Assembly (NCBI GenBank): GCA_938029215.1
Contig: CALHFG010000133.1
Coordinates: 1-37,523 of the forward strand
Reading direction: 5' to 3'
Source: an uncultured Acidimicrobiales bacterium
Lineage (GTDB): Bacteria > Actinomycetota > Acidimicrobiia > Acidimicrobiales > SZUA-35
DNA length: 37,523 nucleotides
Positions 32,988 to 37,523 of the stretch are shown piece after piece. Within the stretch, counting starts at the first letter, position 1. Every line of letters begins with the position of its first letter. The translations under genes and the position numbers were made by a program. The notes beneath the pieces are model-generated. The model was not told the origin of the DNA and did no database searches. It was given only the letters and a program-made list of their open reading frames with translations.

Positions 32988-33030
32988 CTGGCGTCCAAAA
33001 CGTCGGCCACGCTCACTTAATGGACGCCAG
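32988..33030. repeat. 43-bp palindromic element, copy 2
   Basis: CTGGCGTCC, 25 nt, GGACGCCAG; the 9-bp arms pair perfectly. Starts 61 bp after copy 1, same orientation. Confidence 0.75.
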
Positions 33031-33044
33031 TTCGAAGACGTTGA

Positions 33045-33127
33045 GATGGCCCCGTCCAGAATCACCAACTCGACCCCTAGCCGAGTGTCCAGGTATCGGT
33101 CCAACCCCAGTACGGCATATTCCCGGT
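33045..33127 (+). repeat. 83-bp dispersed element, copy 1 (most diverged)
   Basis: Aligned with copy 4 without length change in its landmarks: GAT at the left end, CCGTCC then GAATC (copy 4: CCGGCC then TAATC), GGTATCGG 40 bp after the CCG, and CATATT 24 bp after GGTATCGG, all at identical spacing. Confidence 0.5.
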
Positions 33128-33285
33128 GAAGTGGAGTCTGCGCTGCTTTGGTTGACAGGCAGCTTGGGTGACTGTGTGGTGTGAGGAAAAGTCCGTCCTC
33201 GACTGGGGTCTCGCTCCGTAGAGCGACGCGTTGCCGAAACTCGCTCGGTGGGAACGGTGTCGCCGGGGAGCTGAGTTTGCCGCTG

Positions 33286-33291
33286 TAATCT
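33286..33291 (+). promoter_or_regulatory. Candidate -10 box (TAATCT) of leaderless promoter
   Basis: TAATCT, 6 nt (CTATAT), then GTG 33298. Confidence 0.42.
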
Positions 33292-33297
33292 CTATAT

Positions 33298-33798
33298 GTG
33301 GAGGATGATGACTATCCATGGGACGTGGGGCGCAGCGATCCGGAGCGTGCGTTTCTCGCCCGGCTACGGGAGTTGTCCAACCGGCGAGCCCTGTTCGATG
33401 CGTGGACGTTCTACCCACAGCTCGTCGTAACACTCACGATTAGTGATCCCGAACACAAGGCCGTGTTGCGAACGCTTCGAGTCGACTTCGACGGTGTTGT
33501 CCTCCGTGGTGGCAACGATCCGAGCCATCAGATCGACCCGAGTATGGACCGTGCGGATCCCGACTACTTCGAACGGCCGGTCGAGAGCTCAGACGCCCAG
33601 TCAGCTAAGTACGCCTTCGATTGGTTTCGGCAGCAGTCCTCCAGGCCGATCGATCGACTGGAATGGGCCGATGAGGAAAGCACCTGGTTGCGATGGAACA
33701 TCGCCGAGGTCTCCGAAACGCCGCTAGTCGCCAGCGGTTTGAAACCGCCTAATCGCGCACCGGACCGTGTCGTGCGGCTGGACACGCGGACCCTTTAG
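33298..33798 (+). CDS. Uncharacterised small acidic protein (immunity-like)
   Basis: 166 residues from GTG 33298; coding is supported by the leaderless-type promoter and normal codon pattern. No signal peptide or membrane segment. Features are an Asp/Glu-rich start, beta-rich middle (QLVVTLTISDPEHKAVLRTL), then a helix followed by AKYAFDWFRQQSSRPIDRLEW and STWLRWNIAEVSETPLVASG. The last part, a helix ending in (S)RPI-R-EW and then a Trp strand with 'PLVASG', recalls small actinobacterial proteins that accompany toxin systems, but I cannot name a family. It is convergent with a SUKH-like gene and lies in the same module between copies 1 and 2 of the 83-bp element. Confidence 0.65.
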   Translation: MEDDDYPWDVGRSDPERAFLARLRELSNRRALFDAWTFYPQLVVTLTISDPEHKAVLRTLRVDFDGVVLRGGNDPSHQIDPSMDRADPDYFERPVESSDAQSAKYAFDWFRQQSSRPIDRLEWADEESTWLRWNIAEVSETPLVASGLKPPNRAPDRVVRLDTRTL

Positions 33799-33810
33799 CG
33801 AGCAACCAGA

Positions 33811-33826
33811 CGATAAATGCTTATCG
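33811..33826. terminator. Hairpin between convergent genes
   Basis: CGATAA, ATGC, TTATCG: a perfect 6-bp stem with 4-nt loop, 12 bp after one stop and 35 bp before the other. Position fits a bidirectional terminator, but a T-tract is missing and the stem is short. Confidence 0.35.
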
Positions 33827-33860
33827 GGTGGCCATGCTCTTTCGGGCCGGTGAAATAGCT

Positions 33861-34406
33861 TCAGTCGACGGCGAGCGGGTAGCCGGGTAGGACGAACTCG
33901 GTATGAGGGTCTTGAGCGTGAGCGGTCAGCCATTTCGCTTGCGTAGGCAGCAAGGCTTCAAGCGAGGGCGCCACCAACATGTGTCCGTGGTAGGAGGAAA
34001 CGATCGGGTGCTGACCAAGGTGTTGATACCGATGTTCACCAACCATCACACCTAACACGGCGGTATCGAAGTAACCGATCGGCACAGTGTCTTTCAGCGA
34101 GAAGCCCATTGTTTCTGTTGAGTTGTAGTCGCCGCCAGCGTCGGATTCATTCAAACACCGGCGTGCCCATCTGAAATCATCTCGACGGCAAATGAGGGAG
34201 TGATCACGGAGATTGACTGATGGGCCGACTGGATCGACCACGGTGCCGACGAATCCAAGTAGCTCTCGGGCTGGGTCAGGAAGCGCCGCGCCGAGGTCCT
34301 CTTCGAGTTGATCTAACCACCAGTCTTGAGACCAGACTGGTTCTGGTAGAGGGCCAAGACCATGAGCGGAAAGTAGCTCCATGAACCCGTCGCGTATTGA
34401 TCTCAT
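33861..34406 (-). CDS. SMI1/KNR4 (SUKH)-like protein, candidate immunity protein
   Basis: 181 residues from ATG 34406 with GGAG close upstream. The segment WWLDQLEEDLGAALPDPARELLGFVGT (about 28-54) matches the SUKH pattern of an acidic helix followed by LGxxLPxxxRxLL. Later are SLICRRDDFRWAR, PIGYFDTAVLGVMVG, YQHLGQHPIVSSYHGHM and a C-terminal helix SLEALLPTQAKWL, in the SUKH order (strand with D/G near 'IGYFDTA', then the C-terminal W/L helix). Bacterial SUKH proteins are mostly immunity proteins to polymorphic toxins. No toxin gene is visible beside it. Family call is by eye only. Confidence 0.65.
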   Translation of the reverse strand: MRSIRDGFMELLSAHGLGPLPEPVWSQDWWLDQLEEDLGAALPDPARELLGFVGTVVDPVGPSVNLRDHSLICRRDDFRWARRCLNESDAGGDYNSTETMGFSLKDTVPIGYFDTAVLGVMVGEHRYQHLGQHPIVSSYHGHMLVAPSLEALLPTQAKWLTAHAQDPHTEFVLPGYPLAVD

Positions 34407-34431
34407 CGCTCCATCGTTGCACGGCGCTCCG

Positions 34432-34513
34432 GATAACAGTACGCATAATCACGACTTCCGGCATCGACAACCTGTGCGGGAACGGCCCTTTCCGCCTGTT
34501 CGGAAATGTCGGG
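34432..34513 (+). repeat. 83-bp dispersed element, copy 2
   Basis: Begins GATAACA and has CATAATC; GTGCGG lies 42 bp after the start, CGGCCCT 9 bp later, then TCCGCCTGTTC and TGTCGGG. Shares these blocks with copy 4 at almost identical spacing. GCGGGAA and TTTCCGC inside it can pair. Confidence 0.72.
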
Positions 34514-34701
34514 CCAGACAGCTCTAAATCAGCACTGACGGCATACCGATTATTGGACCTGTCGGCACAGGCACTGTTCGGACCTATAACCTCGTAGCTT
34601 GCATTGCAAGGCCCGCCACGCCATCACCGATGTTTTGGGCTACCGCACCACGCCGTAGAAGTTGTCTTGTGGTTCGCGCGAGAGTCTGAGAAGGTAGCGC
34701 C
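34514..34701. other. Noncoding interval after element copy 2
   Basis: Nothing gene-like was seen. It contains small inverted repeats: CCTGT/ACAGG near 34550 and CTTGCA/TGCAAG near 34600. CTGTTCGGA occurs both in the element and about 80 bp downstream. Confidence 0.4.
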
Positions 34702-34932
34702 GTGAAGCGGGTAGCGATGAAGGCGATGGCCTTGGCTAGTGCCATAGCCTCCATCGGTTGTGTCGCTGTGTCGGTCCGGATCCTTGCATCGGTCTCGCGA
34801 GATTGGGCCAATATCAACTCACTTCAGGTCGGTGTGGCCGGGCTTGGTTTCGCTGCAGCTGTCTGGGGAGCGTTTTCGTTTGGGAGGTATTCAGGCGAAT
34901 GCTGGCTCAGGGCAAGTGGTGGCTTTTGGTGA
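34702..34932 (+). CDS. Small putative two-helix membrane protein
   Basis: 76 residues from GTG 34702 with GAGAAGG 7 nt upstream. Two hydrophobic segments: MALASAIASIGCVAVSVRIL (about 9-28) and a second from LQVGVAGLGFAAAVWGAFSF (about 42-61). A short Arg/Ser/Trp tail follows. No family recognised. It is the only gene in the 0.57-kb module between element copies 2 and 3. Two other frames are also open here, so coding status rests on the RBS and the membrane-like pattern. Confidence 0.45.
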   Translation: MKRVAMKAMALASAIASIGCVAVSVRILASVSRDWANINSLQVGVAGLGFAAAVWGAFSFGRYSGECWLRASGGFW

Positions 34933-34934
34933 GA

Positions 34935-35357
34935 TCTGCCAGCTACCGCCGAGGTCTGCTGTCTGTGGCCTCCGAAGAACCTTGCTGACTCCAGGGTGAG
35001 CGATAACACCGTCCGTAATCTCGCCGCTCAGCCCCGACCTGGGTGTGCGAGTACGGCCCTTCTGGAGTAGGCGATAGTGGCGTCGATGTGGGCGGTCACT
35101 TTGCGGCAACCAGATTTCTTCGAAGATGGTTCCCCTCGACTCCTCGGGCATGTCGACCAGCCCGGTTCAAACGCAGATCGAAGCGATGTCGAGTCCGCCC
35201 TAACAGCGACGCCTCAGCCCCGAGCTCGCCCGGTGACCGCCAACACCCGGTGGATTGCTGGCCCGGTCCTGCACCGCTACACGGGGCTTACTCACGGACG
35301 CGGCACAGCGTGCGGTTGAAAGGCTCAGTAAGTAATCTCGCTTTCTGTGAGACGACT
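34935..35357. other. Interval with element copy 3 and no credible gene
   Basis: About 420 bp between the small membrane protein and the sigma-like gene. Apart from the 83-bp element at 35002-35083 nothing is recognised. The sigma gene's frame stays open upstream to 35043, but the residues there look like noncoding translation (Pro/Arg/Ser-rich) and would begin inside the element. Confidence 0.5.
35002..35083 (+). repeat. 83-bp dispersed element, copy 3
   Basis: GATAACACCGTCCGTAATC at the left end, GTGCGA 43 bp after the start and CGGCCCT 9 bp later. Its right third is more diverged from copies 2 and 4. Confidence 0.7.
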
Positions 35358-35858
35358 TTGGCGGTCAGGGGTCTTGGTCGGATAGTGATCGAATTTCTTG
35401 AAACTGACCCGGACATCGAACTCGATGCTCTGCGAGCAAAGCTCGAACGGGCCTTTGTCGCTCGTTTCGGGCTTGACCTCGGTCAGGAGATCACCGCAGA
35501 GGTCATTTCGTGGGCGTGGGAGCACCGATCGGAGTTGAGCGATGTGGACAACGTTGCTGGTTACCTGTTCCGGGTTGGGCAAAGCAAGTCACGGCGACTG
35601 CTTCGGTGGAACCGAGAACGAGTGCGGTTCCCCTCCGGAATTTCCGCCTCCTCAGGTAGTCATGATTTCGAACCCGGTCTGCCTGCGGCGCTGTCGTATC
35701 TGTCGGACGAACAGCGCACCGCTGTGGTACTAGTCCACTGCTTTCAGTGGAGCTATGCCGAAGTCGCCGACTTGATGGAGAGTCCGGTCCACACCGTACG
35801 GAACTTGGTCCATCGGGGCCTCAATCATCTTCGAACCGAACTAGGAGTCAAGATATGA
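35358..35858 (+). CDS. ECF-like RNA polymerase sigma factor
   Basis: About 166 residues if started at TTG 35358; GTG 35385 is an alternative, and neither has a strong RBS. Region 2 is seen as RAFVARFGLDLGQEITAEVI and NVAGYLFRVGQSKSRRLLRW (the -10-binding helix and DNA-contacting Arg/Lys). Region 4 is LSDEQRTAVVLVHCFQWSYAEV, a helix-turn-helix, with TVRNLVHRGLNHLRTELG as recognition helix. The linker is short. The stop overlaps the ATG of the next gene (ATGA), the usual coupling of a sigma factor with its membrane regulator. It would direct transcription of a small regulon in response to an extracytoplasmic signal. It is found inside the element-bounded accessory zone. Confidence 0.75.
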   Translation: MAVRGLGRIVIEFLETDPDIELDALRAKLERAFVARFGLDLGQEITAEVISWAWEHRSELSDVDNVAGYLFRVGQSKSRRLLRWNRERVRFPSGISASSGSHDFEPGLPAALSYLSDEQRTAVVLVHCFQWSYAEVADLMESPVHTVRNLVHRGLNHLRTELGVKI

Positions 35859-37297
35859 GTCCAACATCGGACGATGTCGGGAGCCACAACTCGATCGAGA
35901 GTCAACTCGCTGCTTACGGTCAATTGCTGGAAGCGGAGCTGGGTACAAAGATCGCTCCTGCAATGATGCGCCAGGGCGACGGCAATGTTGAATCTGAGGT
36001 TGAACACATTGGGTCTCCCCGTCGCTACCGACTGCTCAGCATCGCTGCAGCCTTCGTCGCCTTGTTGGCGCTGTCTGTCGGACTCCCGCGCTTGGCCGGA
36101 GACCGAGAAGATCCATTGGGGTCACCGGCGACCATCCCGCCCGACCCATTGGGTGCCGAACGCCGTGCTGCAGCGACCGAGGAGTGCGGCAACAACGCAT
36201 CGCTTCTTGGGCAGTCCCCGGACCAGCGGGAGTTCAATCTCCTGTCAGCTAGATCCCTACCAGACCCCGCCTCACCCGATATCAAGCACAGTTTCATTGA
36301 GACGAGCCTCTTCTCTTTCACTTGTACGGCTCATTTCACAGCCGGCAACATCGATCTAGCGAGCTTTGACGGCCGGCCAGGACCGGGCTTGAGCTTTGAG
36401 GCGAATCCGATCGCAGTTCTTTCAGCGCCGCAGTCGGGAGGTGGTGAGGTCCCGTACTGGGGCCATGTCCAGGGCAGAGTGTCTGCTTCCGTGGTGGCGG
36501 TGAGCATCATTTCGGGCGAAGGGAGCTCACCTCGCGCTGGGGTTGTTCAGGATGGCTATTTCGTGGTCGGAGGTAGCTTCGCCGAGATCGGCTTTGCGAA
36601 GCGCCACACACTGCGGTGGAGACTGGACGACGGCACCACAGGTGAGGCAACCATCGAGAAACTGTTAGCGGCAGCATCTGAAGCGGCACGAGTCGAGATC
36701 ACCGCTGATACGGGGGGCAACGAAGGAACAGACGATGCAAGGACCGCCGCATGCCGGGACTCAGCACGTGCACTTCAGAACGATTTTTCCGACCTCGGAG
36801 ACATCCCACACCCGATTCTCGAGTTGGACCTCAGCGCCCCTGACCTTGTCGAAAAGGTCATCGACGGCTCCAGCTCCACAGGTCCAGTGTTTGCCATACT
36901 GGCAGCATCAACGGGGTTCTTCCAGTGTGAGTATCCATCCCGCAACGTCAATGGCGTTAGCGGCATCAGCTTTAGTGCTAACGACATCCGAATCGAGCCA
37001 GCACCTACCGAGCTCGTAATACACAACCTCGGCGCAACATCCCGACACGACGAGACTGCTGCCACGACGCTCGGTCCAGGATCGTTTCAGGCGATCGGCC
37101 GGTATGGGTCCGAAGTCGAAAACATCGTCTTGCTCACATCAACCAACCGCGAGGTTCAATCGAGTCTCGATGAAGGATGGTTTGCCGTGGAGACCACGAT
37201 CAACACGACCGAACTACTCTTCAGACAAGATCTACTCATCACATTGACCGACGGTTCAACACGACTAGTCGCTGCCAACATGCTCGAGGCCGACTAG
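35855..37297 (+). CDS. Single-pass membrane protein with duplicated extracytoplasmic domain (candidate anti-sigma/sensor)
   Basis: 480 residues from ATG 35855, overlapping the sigma stop by 4 nt. A cytoplasmic N-terminus of about 58 residues has a helix SQLAAYGQLLEAELG and no zinc HxxxCxxC motif. One membrane helix (about 60-78) follows, then a long outer part made of two related halves of about 170-180 residues starting at Cys111 and Cys300. Each half has a first Cys followed by Asn/Ser, a second Cys (TCTAH; QCEYP), SF(E/S)AN(P/D)I, a GR-x-x-V strand block, a DG(Y/W)F-like strand and a final L-x-DG(T/S)T block. Two Cys per half could form disulfides. No known family is recognised. The gene order and topology suggest control of the coupled sigma factor (inference). 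Confidence 0.72.
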   Translation: MSPTSDDVGSHNSIESQLAAYGQLLEAELGTKIAPAMMRQGDGNVESEVEHIGSPRRYRLLSIAAAFVALLALSVGLPRLAGDREDPLGSPATIPPDPLGAERRAAATEECGNNASLLGQSPDQREFNLLSARSLPDPASPDIKHSFIETSLFSFTCTAHFTAGNIDLASFDGRPGPGLSFEANPIAVLSAPQSGGGEVPYWGHVQGRVSASVVAVSIISGEGSSPRAGVVQDGYFVVGGSFAEIGFAKRHTLRWRLDDGTTGEATIEKLLAAASEAARVEITADTGGNEGTDDARTAACRDSARALQNDFSDLGDIPHPILELDLSAPDLVEKVIDGSSSTGPVFAILAASTGFFQCEYPSRNVNGVSGISFSANDIRIEPAPTELVIHNLGATSRHDETAATTLGPGSFQAIGRYGSEVENIVLLTSTNREVQSSLDEGWFAVETTINTTELLFRQDLLITLTDGSTRLVAANMLEAD

Positions 37298-37370
37298 CAG
37301 AACGAAGCCCCCATACATTTGCAGCTGGAGTGGAGTGTCGGCCCCAGCGTGGCGGGGTGTTTCACCGTGC
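37298..37370. other. Short interval after the membrane sensor gene
   Basis: No gene. GGCCCCAGCGTGGCGGGG has small self-complementary stretches but no clear terminator was recognised before element copy 4. Confidence 0.3.
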
Positions 37371-37453
37371 GATAACACCGGCCATAATCCCTCATACGAC
37401 CAAGGCAGCGGGTGTGCGGTATCGGCCCTCTCCGCCTATTCCATATTGTCGGG
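37371..37453 (+). repeat. 83-bp dispersed element, copy 4
   Basis: GATAACACCGGCCATAATC at the left end; GTGCGGTATCGGCCCT from 43 bp after the start; then TCCGCCTATTCCATATTGTCGGG at the right end. The best-preserved reference copy; the same orientation as copies 1-3. The ends GCGATAACA and (complement of the right end) CCGACAATA are imperfect inverted repeats. Confidence 0.75.
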
Positions 37454-37500
37454 TGCTGGTGCCGAATCGGTTTGATCGAGCAGGGTCTTCACAGATGCTC

Positions 37501-37523
37501 GGTATCAAGATAAGTTGATATCC
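37501..37523. repeat. Inverted repeat at the window edge
   Basis: GGTATCAA, 6 nt, TTGATATCC: TATCAA pairs with TTGATA and the GG/CC ends pair across a one-base bulge. It may be cut by the window end. Confidence 0.4.

Larger units (their letters stand above)
32728..33285. other. Noncoding interval rich in inverted repeats
   Basis: No credible gene was seen in about 560 bp. It holds two 43-bp palindromic elements, a small hairpin between them (32968-32983), the first copy of the 83-bp element (33045) and a hairpin TCGCTC/GAGCGA at 33211-33226. Base composition is locally less GC-rich than upstream. Confidence 0.6.

Noticed and set aside
32927..33030. CRISPR array suggested by two regularly spaced repeats
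   Set aside because: Only two units, each internally palindromic over long arms with a similar loop, an 18-bp gap rather than a unique spacer, and no cas genes.
34475..34486. ECF-type -35 motif (GGGAAC) in element copy 2 as a target of the nearby sigma factor
   Set aside because: The GGGAAC string is not kept in the other copies (GAGTAC, GGTATC), so it is probably fortuitous.
35043..35357. N-terminal extension of the sigma-like protein from GTG 35043
   Set aside because: The extra approximately 105 residues are Pro/Arg/Ser-rich, begin within repeat element copy 3 and add no domain; a start at 35358 or 35385 fits ECF sigma length.
34432..37453. Canonical integron attC sites for the 83-bp elements
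   Set aside because: The conserved terminal cores RYYYAAC and GTTRRRY were not found at matching ends, and no integron integrase is in the window; kept only as a cassette-like array.

Overview
This window looks like a chromosomal segment of a high-GC actinobacterium, most likely from the Acidimicrobiia (inference). The evidence is a mycothiol gene (mshC), a phosphatidylinositol-mannoside (PIM) cluster in the same order as in Mycobacterium, an InhA-type enoyl reductase, an actinobacterial BC-BCCP fusion (AccA3 type), many GTG/TTG starts, and many promoters whose -10 box lies exactly 6 nt before the start codon, as expected for leaderless mRNAs. I saw no rRNA or tRNA genes and no CRISPR array.

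Layout. (1) 1-1358: 5' part of a methylmalonyl-CoA mutase gene that runs off the left edge. (2) 1383-2382: a REP-associated tyrosine transposase bracketed by three copies of a 23-bp REP-like motif. (3) 2410-8473: two overlapping GT4 glycosyltransferases, a dienelactone-hydrolase-family protein, an LpdA-like flavoprotein lacking the redox disulfide, and a third GT4 enzyme. (4) 8470-11063: a polar amino-acid-type ABC importer with a strong hairpin between the binding-protein and permease genes. (5) 11172-13834: BirA, carrying an in-frame 15-bp minisatellite, divergent from a biotin carboxylase/carrier fusion. (6) 13926-19856: two secreted coiled-coil/M23 envelope proteins flanking an orphan ABC ATPase and a DUF21/CBS pair. 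(7) 19935-22711: enoyl-ACP reductase, mshC and a PlsC acyltransferase. (8) 22803-32660: thrS, HIT, two unknowns, pgsA, patA, pimA, a degenerate M48 protein, a DUF3048 lipoprotein, pdxS and pdxT. (9) 32661-37523: an accessory zone.

Regions 5, 7 and 8 together describe fatty-acid and propionate carboxylation/isomerisation, fatty-acid elongation, phospholipid acylation, PI and PIM synthesis, mycothiol and vitamin B6. The three convergent gene pairs in the core part overlap by exactly 4 nt with interlocked stop codons.

The accessory zone is the most unusual part. Immediately after pdxT, housekeeping synteny stops. Four same-orientation copies of an approximately 83-bp noncoding element (33045, 34432, 35002 and 37371) separate modules of rare genes: an unknown protein plus a SUKH-like protein, a two-helix mini membrane protein, and an ECF-like sigma factor translationally coupled to a single-pass membrane protein with a duplicated extracytoplasmic domain. 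Two 43-bp palindromic elements precede this array. It resembles a cassette array, but I could not identify the recombination machinery or canonical attC cores.
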